DNA from: Ruminococcus flavefaciens
GTDB taxonomy: Bacteria > Bacillota > Clostridia > Oscillospirales > Ruminococcaceae
NCBI RefSeq assembly: GCF_900119075.1
Contig: NZ_FPIP01000007.1
Coordinates: forward strand, 1-64,000
Length of the DNA stretch: 64,000 nucleotides
Direction: 5' to 3'
The position numbers and the translations under genes are program-made. The notes beneath the pieces are model-generated. The model did no database searches. It was not told the DNA's origin and was given only the letters and a program-made list of their open reading frames with translations. Positions 9,353 through 18,057 of this stretch are shown in pieces; position 1 is the first letter of the stretch, and each line of letters begins with the position of its first letter.

Positions 9353-10624
9353 ATGGACAGTTCAGATATATGGAAGATAGTTCTTGTAGTTGCGATGATG
9401 ATATTTTCGGCGATATTTTCAAGTACCGAAACTGCCTACTCCAGCGTCAACAAGCTTCGTCTGAAGAATTATGAGGCTCAGGGCAGCAAAAAAGCCAAAA
9501 AAGCCCTGAAGCTTGCAAACCGCTTCGACGAGGTGCTGACGGCAGTCCTTATCGGCAACAATATCGTCAATATCGCAACATCGTCAGTGAGCACTATCAT
9601 ATTTATAAGTATAATGGGCAGCAAGGGCGCGGCGGTGTCCACTATTGTGATAACCGTGCTGGTGCTTATCTTCTGCGAGGTGCTCCCCAAGTCCTACGCC
9701 AAGAAAAACGCTGAAAAACTGGCGCTTGCGTTTGCTGCGCCTCTTTCGTTCCTTGTTATGGTGTTCAAGCCCTTTGTGTGGCTGCTGAACAAGCTCTCGT
9801 CGGCTATTGCCAAGGGCGATGAGGCTCCCAGCGTTACCGAGGACGAGCTGAAATACATGATAGACGAGATAGAGGAGCAGGGCGTTATCGAGGAGCAGGA
9901 GAGCGAGCTGGTAAAGAGCGCTCTTGAATTTGACGAGATAACCATAAACGAGATACTTATCCCCCGTGTCAAGGTCATTGGCGTGGAGCTTGGCTCCACT
10001 ATCGACGAGATAAAGGAGATATTCAGCAGCGAGATGTACTCCCGTCTGCCCGTTTATGAGAAAAGCCTTGACAATATCGTGGGTATCATCACAAACAAGG
10101 CGTTCTTCAAAATGCTTGTTGAGGGCGGAAACGATGTTAACTCCATAATACAGGAAGTTCCGCACATTGCCGATACCAAGCTTATAAGCGAGGCTATGCG
10201 TGATATGCAGCGCTCAAAGGTACATCTTGCAGTAGTTATCGACCAGTACGGCGGTACCAAGGGTATCGTTACCCTTGAGGATATCATCGAGGAGCTCGTC
10301 GGCGAGATATACGACGAGGACGACGAGATAGAGACCAATATAATGATGCTTGCTCCCGATAAGTACGAGGTTGCAGGCGATATGAGCATAAGCGATATGC
10401 TTGAAATGCTTGACCTTGACGATGATATGATAACCACGGATTATACCTCTGTAGGCGGCTGGGTGACAGACGTTATGGAGCATATCCCAGAGGCAGGGGA
10501 GACCGCCGAGAGCGGTATTTTCCGCATAACTGCCGCCGAGGTAAACGAACAGAACGTTGAAAAGGTCATTATCGAGGTTCTTCCAACAGACGATGATGAC
10601 GAAGAAGACGAGGACGAAGAATAG
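9353..10624 (+). CDS. CNNM/CorC-HlyC family membrane protein (DUF21-CBS-CBS-CorC_C)
   Basis: This is a 423-residue protein. The N-terminal DUF21 domain (about residues 1-185) has four hydrophobic segments and the phrases IFSSTETAYSSVN and FCEVLPKSYAKKNAEKLA. Paired CBS domains follow (about 200-325; IPRVKVIGVE, RLPVYEKSLDNIVGIITNKAFF, AVVIDQYGGTKGIVTLEDIIEELVG split across the pair). The end is a CorC/HlyC domain and a very acidic tail. The family is linked to Mg/Co ion homeostasis and membrane-damage proteins; the exact substrate is unknown. The ATG at 9353 is chosen for its GGAAAGG site. An in-frame upstream start at 9287 would overlap the promoter. Confidence 0.88.
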   Translation: MDSSDIWKIVLVVAMMIFSAIFSSTETAYSSVNKLRLKNYEAQGSKKAKKALKLANRFDEVLTAVLIGNNIVNIATSSVSTIIFISIMGSKGAAVSTIVITVLVLIFCEVLPKSYAKKNAEKLALAFAAPLSFLVMVFKPFVWLLNKLSSAIAKGDEAPSVTEDELKYMIDEIEEQGVIEEQESELVKSALEFDEITINEILIPRVKVIGVELGSTIDEIKEIFSSEMYSRLPVYEKSLDNIVGIITNKAFFKMLVEGGNDVNSIIQEVPHIADTKLISEAMRDMQRSKVHLAVVIDQYGGTKGIVTLEDIIEELVGEIYDEDDEIETNIMMLAPDKYEVAGDMSISDMLEMLDLDDDMITTDYTSVGGWVTDVMEHIPEAGETAESGIFRITAAEVNEQNVEKVIIEVLPTDDDDEEDEDEE

Positions 10625-10627
10625 TAT

Positions 10628-10651
10628 TGTAGGGGCGGATATTATCCGCCC
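10628..10651. repeat. TGTAGGGG palindromic module
   Basis: TGTAGG followed by the palindrome GGGCGGATATTATCCGCCC, right after the CorC-family stop. The same module recurs at 21917 and 29458. Confidence 0.8.
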
Positions 10652-10674
10652 ATGCGATTATCAGAGGTGAAGCC

Positions 10675-10980
10675 ATGAAAAAGAAAAGCGGAAAGGCGTA
10701 TATTATTTCGGGAGCAATACTGCTTTTGGCAGGTATACTTGCTAATATCCGTACTATATTTCTGCTTGTGAACATTCTTACAGCTCCCGAGCCTGAGGGA
10801 ATAGGCATTATCGGCGGTGCGGACGCTCCCACTGCGATATTCCTGACAGACAGGCTGTTCGGGGAGCTCAATATCATCGAAAAGGCAGGACTTCTGCTGA
10901 TAATTATAGCTCCTGTGCTGATTATTATAGGTATAGTAAAATGCTTATGTACGAAACGCCGTTTCAAGGATTCGGAATAA
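10675..10980 (+). CDS. small membrane protein with an OadB-type GIIGGADAPTAIF loop
   Basis: This 101-residue protein has two long hydrophobic segments (about 8-32 and 69-90). Between them lies IGIIGGADAPTAIFLTDRL. Near-identical text (IGIIGGADGPTAIY) is the conserved discontinuous-helix signature of the beta subunit of Na+-translocating decarboxylases (OadB/MmdB/GcdB). Those subunits exceed 350 residues, so this is only the signature loop in a two-helix setting, with G changed to A at one site. No decarboxylase subunits are nearby. The AGAGGTG site precedes the ATG. Function unknown; a role in ion handling is speculative. Confidence 0.7.
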   Translation: MKKKSGKAYIISGAILLLAGILANIRTIFLLVNILTAPEPEGIGIIGGADAPTAIFLTDRLFGELNIIEKAGLLLIIIAPVLIIIGIVKCLCTKRRFKDSE

Positions 10981-10983
10981 CCA

Positions 10984-11120
10984 TTTGTAGGGGGACGGCG
11001 TCCTCGACGTCCCACAATTGCAACGGAACTAACGGGCTGTCGGGGACGCCAGCCACTACAATGATTTCATGTTATTTGCAACGTAATTGACGGGACGCCG
11101 AGGGCGGCGTCCCCTACAAA
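10984..11120. mobile_element. MITE-like element with TTTGTAGGGG ends
   Basis: About 137 bp bounded by imperfect inverted repeats of about 30 bp. The left end is TTTGTAGGGGGACGGCGTCC; the right end is its inverted counterpart ending GGCGTCCCCTACAAA. There is no coding capacity. It lies between the small membrane gene and the bidirectional terminator. Confidence 0.7.
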
Positions 11121-11153
11121 AGAACCCGAAACAGTATAACTGTTTCGGGTTCT
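11121..11153. terminator. bidirectional intrinsic terminator
   Basis: A perfect 14-bp stem, 11122-11135 with 11139-11152 (GAACCCGAAACAGT), has a 3-nt loop. T-rich tracts lie on both sides. It ends the kinase operon on the minus strand and can stop plus-strand transcription. Confidence 0.85.
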
Positions 11154-11156
11154 TTG

Positions 11157-12473
11157 TCATTCTACAGTGCCCTCGCTTCTGCCGATAGTGAGGACGAAGC
11201 CCTTGTTTATAGGCATTATGCCCTGCGGCTCAACGGTTTTTACCGTATTGTCGGGGAGCTTTACGTTCCATGTATCGTTGGTGAGATTGCGCAAAGCGTG
11301 CTTGCTTGGGTCTTTCTTGTTGCGGACTACCTCGCCGATGACCTTGTGGAAGTCGCCGTCGGTGTCGCCTGTCATGCCCTCGTAGAGCTTAGCTCCGCCG
11401 AATGAGGGCAGCTCAAAGCGTTTGAACTTTATGCTCTCTGTGCAGGTGAGCTGACCGCCGCAGTACATACAGTTCACGGAGTATTTCGGCGCGATGAATG
11501 TCTCCTTGCCGCAGTGAGGGCAGGGAACAGTCTCGCTTCTGAGCCTTACGAAAGCGTCAAGCCATGTGAGCTCGATAACTCGGTCATATGGGGGCTTAAC
11601 GGAGCTCTTTCCGAAGGACTGAATGAACAGGTCGCGGATATAGTCGGGATATATCTTCCAGAAACGGAGAGTATTTGTGTTGAGCTGATTGTTTGCGGCA
11701 TTTCTGTCGTCCTCGGGATCAAGAACGAAAACAGGATCGCTGCCGTAGAATTTCTTTTCAAGCTCGGGAGTCATACACGGGGGAGTAGAATACTTGCCCT
11801 CCAGAGGGTGCTCTATGAACAGCATACGGAACAGGATAACAGCCAGTGAGAAACGGTCAGAGCGCTTGTCGGGAGCTCCGCCGAGAACTACCTCGGGAGC
11901 CATATAGCGCTGTTTGCCAGCGATACCGAAGTTTACGCCGCGCTCGGAAACATTGTCGTTGTCGCATATGAGAACGTCGCCGTTCTGCGGATTTATGAAG
12001 AAGTTTCCGTTATTTAAGTCCTGATAGCTGTAGCCGTCGTTGTGGAGAGCACGGAAGCCCTCGATGATATTGATAGCTGCGTTGCAGCGAGCAGTAATAT
12101 TTGCGAAGCTTGCCTTCATGCGGCGTGTCTTGGGATCCCACAGCAGAAAGCGTGTAAGCTCCTCATAGCCCTTTGGACGGAGTGGCATGATGTAGCCGAA
12201 GCTGCCGTCTATCCAGTTGGAGAGCTCCTCAGGCCAGAGAAATGCACTTGTGGGAGCGCCTTTTTTTATGTTAGCCTTGAGGTTTTCGTAGAATTCCTGC
12301 GGGTTCTTCATCTTGTCGATAGTGGACTTGTGATACCATTTCAGCGCCATTTCCTTGCCGCCGCACTCGACTCTGTAGACATTTCCCTGTCCGCCGCCGC
12401 CGAGGAATTCGAGAATGGTAAATGTGGAATTATATACAGTTCTGCCCTTGTATCCTACTTTTAGTTCTGCCAT
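11157..12473 (-). CDS. Ser/Thr protein kinase with C-terminal zinc ribbon
   Basis: This 438-residue cytosolic protein has a eukaryotic-like kinase fold. The glycine loop GGGGQGNVY is at 25-33 and the ATP lysine K45 is in ALKWY. The catalytic loop is QDLNNGN (151-157) in place of HRDLKxxN, the metal site is CDNDN (170-174) in place of DFG, and MAPEV is at 191-195. Both acidic catalytic positions and the loop Asn are kept, so activity is likely. A Cys4 ribbon follows (C318, C321, C335, C338). Kinases with this DND signature are often found beside VWA and PP2C genes; none is present here. It is instead the last gene of an operon with an SGNH hydrolase and an MBOAT acyltransferase (24-bp gap), suggesting it regulates envelope modification. 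Confidence 0.82.
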   Translation of the reverse strand: MAELKVGYKGRTVYNSTFTILEFLGGGGQGNVYRVECGGKEMALKWYHKSTIDKMKNPQEFYENLKANIKKGAPTSAFLWPEELSNWIDGSFGYIMPLRPKGYEELTRFLLWDPKTRRMKASFANITARCNAAINIIEGFRALHNDGYSYQDLNNGNFFINPQNGDVLICDNDNVSERGVNFGIAGKQRYMAPEVVLGGAPDKRSDRFSLAVILFRMLFIEHPLEGKYSTPPCMTPELEKKFYGSDPVFVLDPEDDRNAANNQLNTNTLRFWKIYPDYIRDLFIQSFGKSSVKPPYDRVIELTWLDAFVRLRSETVPCPHCGKETFIAPKYSVNCMYCGGQLTCTESIKFKRFELPSFGGAKLYEGMTGDTDGDFHKVIGEVVRNKKDPSKHALRNLTNDTWNVKLPDNTVKTVEPQGIMPINKGFVLTIGRSEGTVE

Positions 12474-12497
12474 GGTGTACTCCTTTCGGTATGGATA

Positions 12498-13445
12498 TTA
12501 CTGGTTTGAAAAGCTTTCGTTCTGAGGACGTGTTGTTACAGCAGGCTCAGATGTATAAGTTGAAGCCTCTGTAGTTTCTGTCTTTGCTGCTTCTGTTGCT
12601 GCAGGCGCAGAAGGTGCAACAGTATTCTGACAGAGCCAGTCGCACCATGTTGCGTAATATTTTGCAAGAACGTGAACGCCGTCGCTGGCGTAATCTGCTG
12701 TAAGAGCGCCGTTTTCGTCGTCAAAGACTCCGTTTACGCATATATAGAAGGTCTTTTTGTTGTCGGCGAGCTCCTGTATCCTGCTGTTTAGGATATCAAT
12801 GCGCTCGTTGGTTATATACTGAGTCTGACCTGCTGTGGTAACGTGGAGATTTCCCTGTAAGTATATAAGGGCGTCGGGCTGAGCCTGACGAATGCCGTCC
12901 ACAAGCTTTCTGTAAGCCGCAACAGTGTATTCAAAGTCGTTGCCTACCTCGTTGATACCCAGCATTACGTAAATTTTGCCGTATTTCTTGCCGCTGAGGA
13001 ACTCCCAGATGGTCTTGCCGTTTACATAGGAGTTATCTATCTTATATGCCGAAAGACCGATATCGCAGAAGTAATCCGCATTTTTCAGAGTACCGTAGTT
13101 CGAGATACCCACTGTACGTGAATCGCCGATAAACAGTGCGTCGTCGAAGTACTCGGGACCGCTCTGCACCCAGTTTACGGGAGAAGTTGTAGGCTCTGTG
13201 GGTTGTTCCTGTGTGGCAGGAGCAGTTGTTTCGCCCTCTGATGTGGGCTGAGCCTCTGTTGTGCTCTCCTGAGAAGCTGTGGTGGTCGTCTCAGCCGCAG
13301 GTGCTGCGGCAGATGGCTCCTTTGCGGCAGCCTTGGGCGTTACCAATTCGCTGTCCTTCCAAATCTGCTTATATATGTACGGTGAAGCCACCAGACAGGT
13401 GAGCAGAAGTATCACCGTGTATATGCATTGTTTTAACTTGCTCAA
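12498..13445 (-). CDS. membrane-anchored extracytoplasmic SGNH/GDSL hydrolase
   Basis: This 315-residue protein has an N-terminal membrane anchor (about 8-26), a Thr/Ala/Glu-rich linker (about 38-90), an SGNH domain (about 95-275) and a second Thr-rich tail. Catalytic blocks are visible: FIGDSR with nucleophile S109, GINE with N165, and DGVH with D255 and H258. It lies 12 bp after the MBOAT gene. MBOAT-SGNH pairs move acetyl groups across the membrane and onto cell-surface polymers (as in PatA/PatB or DltB/DltD). The acceptor here is unknown; peptidoglycan or a surface polysaccharide is likely. Confidence 0.82.
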   Translation of the reverse strand: MSKLKQCIYTVILLLTCLVASPYIYKQIWKDSELVTPKAAAKEPSAAAPAAETTTTASQESTTEAQPTSEGETTAPATQEQPTEPTTSPVNWVQSGPEYFDDALFIGDSRTVGISNYGTLKNADYFCDIGLSAYKIDNSYVNGKTIWEFLSGKKYGKIYVMLGINEVGNDFEYTVAAYRKLVDGIRQAQPDALIYLQGNLHVTTAGQTQYITNERIDILNSRIQELADNKKTFYICVNGVFDDENGALTADYASDGVHVLAKYYATWCDWLCQNTVAPSAPAATEAAKTETTEASTYTSEPAVTTRPQNESFSNQ

Positions 13446-13457
13446 TTTTTTCTCTCC

Positions 13458-15149
13458 TTAGAATCTGAAATACATGAATGGATCGTCCATGCCTCTGTAC
13501 ATACAGTATACAGCCGCACAGAATACCAGAATCAGCAGTATTGCTGTTAAAATGGAATGCTTTATCTTCTTGTAGACAGCCTCGGGTATCCTTGTGGAGA
13601 ACAGGAGAGCCGCTGCAAAGTATTTCCAGTATTTCGTCCAGTAAAATGCGTAGTCCTTGTCCATAATTGCAAATGTCTTCTGAGGCAGGAACGGGATAAG
13701 CCTTTTGAAGTATATTCCCAGCTCATGGAAGTCGGTGATTGCGAATAACAGCCATGTTACGGGGATTATAATCAGCATATACAAGTGACCGAGGGGCTTT
13801 ATCCTGTTCAGAGTCTTGCCTGTCCAGAATTTTTCCGTCATGATAATGATGAAAAGCACCAGTCCCCAAAGTACAAAGTTCCAGCTTGCGCCGTGCCACA
13901 GACCTGTGAACAGCCAAACAACAAGCATATTGAACACCATTCGTCCCTCGCCCTTGCGGTTTCCGCCGAGAGGGATATAGATGTAGTCCTTGAACCATGA
14001 GCCCAGCGTCATATGCCAGCGACGCCAGAACTCGGTCATAGTCAGCGACATATAGGGGTGGTCAAAGTTCTTTGGAAGCTCAAAGCCCATTACTCTGCCC
14101 AGACCTATCGCCATGAGGGAATAGCCGCAGAAGTCGAAGTAGAGCTGGAATGAGTAAGCAAATATACCCAGCCATGCAAGCCTTGAGGAAATGCTCTCAT
14201 AGCCTATCATGGAGATATCGCTCCACAGACCTCCTATCTGATTGGCGATAAGCACTTTGTAGCCCAGACCGATAGTGAAGGTCTTGAGACCGTCCTCGAC
14301 CTGTGCAATGGTGTGGGTACGGCTTTTCAGCTCCTTTGCGACGTGGTCAAAGGTAACGATAGGACCTGCGATGAGCTGAGGGAACATAGTGATGTATGCG
14401 CCGTAGTTGACGAGGTTCTTTTCGGCTTTAGCCTTGCCGCGGTATATGTCGATTATGTAGGAAACGTTCTGGAATGTGTAGAAGCTGATACCGATAGGCA
14501 GGATTATATTTTTCAGCGTCAGGCTCTGGTGGAAGATATTGTTGATATTTTCCGTGCCGAAAGTCCAGTATTTGAAGAAGATAAGCCACCAGAAGTTGAA
14601 AACTATGCCAAAGAACAGCCAGAGCTTCTTAACGTAGCGGCTGTTCTCGATGAACTGTGCAACGATGAAGTTCAGAAGCACCGTCAACAGGAAAAGCAGG
14701 ATATACACGGGCTTTTTTACGCCGAAGCTGTAGAACAGGACGCTTCCTGTGAATATCACAAGGTTCTGATACTCTATCCTTGTGGAGGAGTAGGCGTGTG
14801 CAAGGAGAAATCCCGTTGTCAGCAGGAATATCAGTACGGGTACGGGCTTGAAGAGTCCGTGGTCGTGGAACAGGACATAGCCTGCAACGGCGCTTGCTAT
14901 GATTATTACGTCACATCGGTACCGCTTTTCGGGAGCTGTGCAGGACTCGAACAAAAGCCAGAACACAGCCGCCAAGTAGAGCGCAATGTTGAGGATACTC
15001 GTCAGGTGCAGTACGCCGAAAACGGCGTAGCCTGCAATTATGCTCGATACGACTAAAACGATGTTTCTGTATTTTTTCTCAGACGCCGAATAGGCAATCA
15101 AAAAAACAGGCAGGAATATGAAAATAAATTCCAAGCTGCTGAAAACCAA
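13458..15149 (-). CDS. MBOAT-family membrane O-acyltransferase
   Basis: This is a 563-residue protein with more than ten hydrophobic segments. MBOAT marks are YIDIYRGKAKAEKNL, MTEFWRRWHMTLGSWFKDY, YIPLGGNRKGEGR and LWHGASWNFVLWG with the catalytic His. The start is taken as TTG at 15149, which gives the family N-terminus MVFSSLEFIFIFLPVFL with AAAGGGTGG 5 nt upstream. A GTG at 15158 is also in frame but overlaps that site. It is the first gene of the operon with the SGNH hydrolase and the kinase, behind a TTGACA promoter. Expected role: import of an acyl group for surface O-acylation. Confidence 0.88.
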   Translation of the reverse strand: MVFSSLEFIFIFLPVFLIAYSASEKKYRNIVLVVSSIIAGYAVFGVLHLTSILNIALYLAAVFWLLFESCTAPEKRYRCDVIIIASAVAGYVLFHDHGLFKPVPVLIFLLTTGFLLAHAYSSTRIEYQNLVIFTGSVLFYSFGVKKPVYILLFLLTVLLNFIVAQFIENSRYVKKLWLFFGIVFNFWWLIFFKYWTFGTENINNIFHQSLTLKNIILPIGISFYTFQNVSYIIDIYRGKAKAEKNLVNYGAYITMFPQLIAGPIVTFDHVAKELKSRTHTIAQVEDGLKTFTIGLGYKVLIANQIGGLWSDISMIGYESISSRLAWLGIFAYSFQLYFDFCGYSLMAIGLGRVMGFELPKNFDHPYMSLTMTEFWRRWHMTLGSWFKDYIYIPLGGNRKGEGRMVFNMLVVWLFTGLWHGASWNFVLWGLVLFIIIMTEKFWTGKTLNRIKPLGHLYMLIIIPVTWLLFAITDFHELGIYFKRLIPFLPQKTFAIMDKDYAFYWTKYWKYFAAALLFSTRIPEAVYKKIKHSILTAILLILVFCAAVYCMYRGMDDPFMYFRF

Positions 15150-15248
15150 ATATACCACCCTTTAATTAATTCATTTATTATTAAAACGCAGAATGTCATA
15201 GTATGTATTATCTGCGGAAAATAGCGTTATAAAAACTCATACATTACT

Positions 15249-15277
15249 ATTTTACACGTTTGATATATAAATGTCAA
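15249..15277 (-). promoter_or_regulatory. promoter of the MBOAT-SGNH-kinase operon
   Basis: Minus strand: -35 TTGACA (15272-15277), 17-bp spacer, -10 TAAAAT (15249-15254). Confidence 0.78.
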
Positions 15278-15377
15278 TACCTTTGGAATAATGTAGCAAT
15301 TTGCAGTAAACAGCCGCTTTTTAGCGATTAGTTATTAGTGATTAGTGATTAGCAGAACTAAGAGCTGAGAACTAAGA

Positions 15378-15504
15378 ATGTAGGGGCTGCCTTTGGCAGT
15401 CCGCGCCTAACGAAATAACCCCGAATATCTATTTGTAGGGGCGCACAGTGTGCGCCCGTTAGTTTTTGCGGCTATTTCGGGCGAACGATGTTCGCCCCTA
15501 CAAA
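15378..15504. repeat. composite TGTAGGGG repeat
   Basis: A half module (TGTAGGGGCTGCC...) is followed by a spacer containing GCGCCTAACGAAATAAC and then by a pair of inverted TTTGTAGGGGCG ends (15432-15504). The arms form hairpins GCGCACAGTGTGCGC and GCGAACGATGTTCGC. The same half module and spacer occur at 29510-29575. Short direct repeats of GTGATTA lie just before it (15335-15352). Confidence 0.75.
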
Positions 15505-15530
15505 AAAGGAACGCCGAGAACGGCGTTCCT
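15502..15530 (-). terminator. terminator of the SNF-family transporter gene
   Basis: A 9-bp stem GGAACGCCG/CGGCGTTCC with a 4-nt loop, followed on the minus strand by TTTTTT. Its tail overlaps the end of the neighbouring repeat. Confidence 0.75.
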
Positions 15531-15544
15531 TACGGGAATACATC

Positions 15545-16948
15545 TTAAATATCTGTTACAAATGGCGTAATAAGTATCATTATCATGCATATCGGGCATA
15601 CTGCCTTTATCATTACGCTGTAGAGGAGCTTTGAGCGGAAACGCTTTTCGCCGAACATTACCTCCTCCTCGATATATCTGGTCTTGACCGCATAGCCGAC
15701 AAGTATACAGGTGAGGAATGCAAGCACAGGCATCATAAGGTTGTTTGTGGTAAAGTCGAAGAAATCAAGTATCTGCATACCAAAGACCTTTACGTCAGCC
15801 CATATGCTGTAGCCCATTACAGAGAGCATACCCATGATAAGGGTGAATACTATTACGATACAGCAGCTCTTTGCACGGCTGAGCTTGAATTTCTCCATAA
15901 CTACGGCAACTACGGTCTCCATAAGGGATATTGAGGAGGTAAGAGCCGCCAGAACAACGAGAATGAAGAATGCTGAGCCTATTACCTGTCCTGCAGGCAT
16001 TTCAGCGAATACCTTCGGCAGGGTAATGAACATGAGTCCGGGACCTTTGTTGAGAGCAGCCTGATCTCCGCCTGAGAATACGAACACCGCAGGCACGATG
16101 ATAAGTCCTGCGAGAAAAGCAACGGCGGTATCGAATATCTCTATCTGACGGACTGAGCTTTCGAGGGAGTCCTCTTTTCTCATGTATGAGCCGTAGGTTA
16201 TCATGATACCCATTGCTATTGACATCGAGTAGAAAAGCTGTCCGCAGGCTGCCGCAATTGTTTGCAGTAGCTTTGGCAGTGTGAATCCCTCAAAATTGGG
16301 GAGCAGGTAGTATTTGAGTCCTTCGCCTGCGCCGTCAAGAGTAAGGGTGTATACTGCGATACCAACGATAAGCAGCAGAAGTACTGGCATAAGGAATTTG
16401 CTGACCATCTCTATGCCCTTTTCAACGCCGATAAATACAGCGATAGAGGTGAGAAGCACGAATATTATGAAGAAGAGAGAAGGCTGTCCCAGCAGTCCGA
16501 TGAAGTGCTCGAAGAATGTTAGCTTAACGTCAGGTGAAGCGCCTGTGTATTCTGCTTCGGCAGCCGCAGCTCCGCCTCCTGAGACGAATACCGTCATGTA
16601 TTTCAGCACCCAGCCGCCGATAACGCAGTAGTAGGGGAGTATCAGCGCAGGGATAACAGCGGCAAGGACTCCGAGGAATGAGAAGCGCTTGTCAACGGCT
16701 TTGTAAGCGCCGATAACACTTTTGCCTGTGCGCCTGCCGATAGCAATCTCTGTAAGCATGAGGGTGAAGCCGAAAGTCATGGCAAAAATGAGATATACCA
16801 GCAGGAAGAAGCCGCCGCCGTATTTAGCGGCAAGATATGGGAATCTCCAGATATTGCCCAGACCTACCGCAGAGCCTGCCGCGGCAAGTATGAAGCCTAT
16901 TTTTGAACCAAATCCGCCTCGCTCGGAGGCTTTTTTCGTGTCATTCAT
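15545..16948 (-). CDS. Na+-dependent transporter of the SNF (NSS) family
   Basis: This is a 467-residue protein with 11-12 hydrophobic segments. The N-terminal signature GFILAAAGSAVGLGNIWRFP carries the Na+/substrate-binding unwound helix 1, followed by GGGFFLLVYLIF. The family imports amino acids or related amines with Na+; the substrate cannot be named from sequence. The start at 16948 follows AAAGGA and gives the canonical cytosolic lead before helix 1. A longer reading to 17038 would run through the promoter region. It is transcribed alone between two terminators. Confidence 0.88.
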   Translation of the reverse strand: MNDTKKASERGGFGSKIGFILAAAGSAVGLGNIWRFPYLAAKYGGGFFLLVYLIFAMTFGFTLMLTEIAIGRRTGKSVIGAYKAVDKRFSFLGVLAAVIPALILPYYCVIGGWVLKYMTVFVSGGGAAAAEAEYTGASPDVKLTFFEHFIGLLGQPSLFFIIFVLLTSIAVFIGVEKGIEMVSKFLMPVLLLLIVGIAVYTLTLDGAGEGLKYYLLPNFEGFTLPKLLQTIAAACGQLFYSMSIAMGIMITYGSYMRKEDSLESSVRQIEIFDTAVAFLAGLIIVPAVFVFSGGDQAALNKGPGLMFITLPKVFAEMPAGQVIGSAFFILVVLAALTSSISLMETVVAVVMEKFKLSRAKSCCIVIVFTLIMGMLSVMGYSIWADVKVFGMQILDFFDFTTNNLMMPVLAFLTCILVGYAVKTRYIEEEVMFGEKRFRSKLLYSVMIKAVCPICMIMILITPFVTDI

Positions 16949-16994
16949 ATGAATTTGTCCTTTCATTTTGTCGTAATAATGCAATACAAGTATA

Positions 16995-17023
16995 ATTATA
17001 GCATTAGTAATAGGAAAAATCAA
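16995..17023 (-). promoter_or_regulatory. promoter of the SNF-family transporter gene
   Basis: Minus strand: -35 TTGATT (17018-17023), 17-bp spacer, -10 TATAAT (16995-17000). Confidence 0.7.
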
Positions 17024-17049
17024 TATCAAGTTCTGCATAACATCAAAAA

Positions 17050-17077
17050 AGAAAAAGGAACGGCGAAACGCCGTTCC
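17050..17077 (-). terminator. terminator downstream of the folD operon
   Basis: A perfect 9-bp stem GGAACGGCG/CGCCGTTCC with an AAA loop, followed by T-rich sequence on the minus strand. It lies about 120 bp after folD, beyond a repeat. Confidence 0.7.
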
Positions 17078-17084
17078 TAAACGG

Positions 17085-17162
17085 GGCGATGTGGGTGACT
17101 CCCTGCTGTGCAGGGAGATGTCCGCAGGACAGAGGGTACGGGTGCCTGTTAGGCATCGCCCC
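17085..17162. repeat. hairpin module nested in a GGGGCGATG...CATCGCCCC element
   Basis: The outer inverted arms GGGGCGATG (17083-17091) and CATCGCCCC (17154-17162) enclose the module GACTCCCTGC...AGGGAGATGTCC...GGACAGAGGG (17097-17136), shared with the repeats at 9047 and 33352. Confidence 0.7.
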
Positions 17163-17197
17163 CTACTAATTACTACTCTCTACTTACTACTCACTAC

Positions 17198-18055
17198 TCA
17201 CTCGATACCTGCCTGCTGTTTAGCAGCTGTGAGGGTGTTCTTCATTAGCATTGCGATAGTCATAGGACCTACGCCGCCGGGTACGGGAGTGATGAATGAA
17301 GCCTTCTTCTCGGCGGACTCGAACTCAACGTCGCCGCAGAGCTTGCCATTGTCGAGACGGTTCATGCCTACGTCGATAACTACAGCGCCTTCCTTTATCA
17401 TGTCGCCTGTAACGAAGTTAGCGCGTCCGATAGCAACTACGAGGATATCAGCGCCGAGGCATACTTCCTTGAGGTTCTTGGTCTTGGAGTGGCAGATAGT
17501 AACTGTGCCGTTCTTCTGGAGAAGAAGCATAGCCTGAGGCTTGCCGACGATATTGCTTCTGCCGATAACTACGCACTGCTTGCCTGTGATATCTGTGCCT
17601 GTGCTCTCGATAAGGCGCATAACGCCTGCGGGAGTACATGGCAGGAATGAATATTCGCCTATCATTATCTTTCCAACGTTGATAGGGTGGAAGGCGTCAA
17701 CGTCCTTATCAGGGGAGATAGCGTTGATAACAGCCTTTTCGTCGATGTGCTTCGGCAGAGGAAGCTGTACAAGAATGCCGTTTACTCTGTCGTCGCGGTT
17801 AAGTACGTTTACAAGGTCGAGGAGCTGCTCCTGAGTGGTGTTCTCGTCGAGAGCGTACTCGAATGACTGGAAGCCTACAGCTTCGCAAGCCTTTTTCTTG
17901 TTGTTTACATAAACTCTTGAAGCAGGGTTGTTTCCTACGATAACTACCGCAAGACCAACTTTAAGTCCCTTTTCTTCCCTGAGCTTGGCTGTTTCCTCTG
18001 CAACTTCAGCCTTTACTGCTGCTGAAACTGCTTTTCCGTCGATTATCTGTCCCAT
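17198..18055 (-). CDS. folD: bifunctional methylenetetrahydrofolate dehydrogenase/cyclohydrolase
   Basis: This 285-residue cytosolic enzyme oxidises 5,10-methylene-THF with NADP+ and hydrolyses the product to 10-formyl-THF in one-carbon metabolism. Family blocks are complete: [18 protein letters not shown] with the catalytic Lys, [54 protein letters not shown] (nucleotide site) and [13 protein letters not shown]. Length is normal. The ATG has GGAGGAT upstream and starts 2 bp after lgt, as the last gene of the yfmF-yfmH-lgt-folD operon. Confidence 0.95.
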   Translation of the reverse strand: MGQIIDGKAVSAAVKAEVAEETAKLREEKGLKVGLAVVIVGNNPASRVYVNNKKKACEAVGFQSFEYALDENTTQEQLLDLVNVLNRDDRVNGILVQLPLPKHIDEKAVINAISPDKDVDAFHPINVGKIMIGEYSFLPCTPAGVMRLIESTGTDITGKQCVVIGRSNIVGKPQAMLLLQKNGTVTICHSKTKNLKEVCLGADILVVAIGRANFVTGDMIKEGAVVIDVGMNRLDNGKLCGDVEFESAEKKASFITPVPGGVGPMTIAMLMKNTLTAAKQQAGIE

Positions 18056-18057
18056 GG

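Noticed and set aside
14313-15056. 247-codon plus-strand frame inside the MBOAT gene
   Set aside because: Antisense to a clear MBOAT protein, with no start signal and no recognisable domain.
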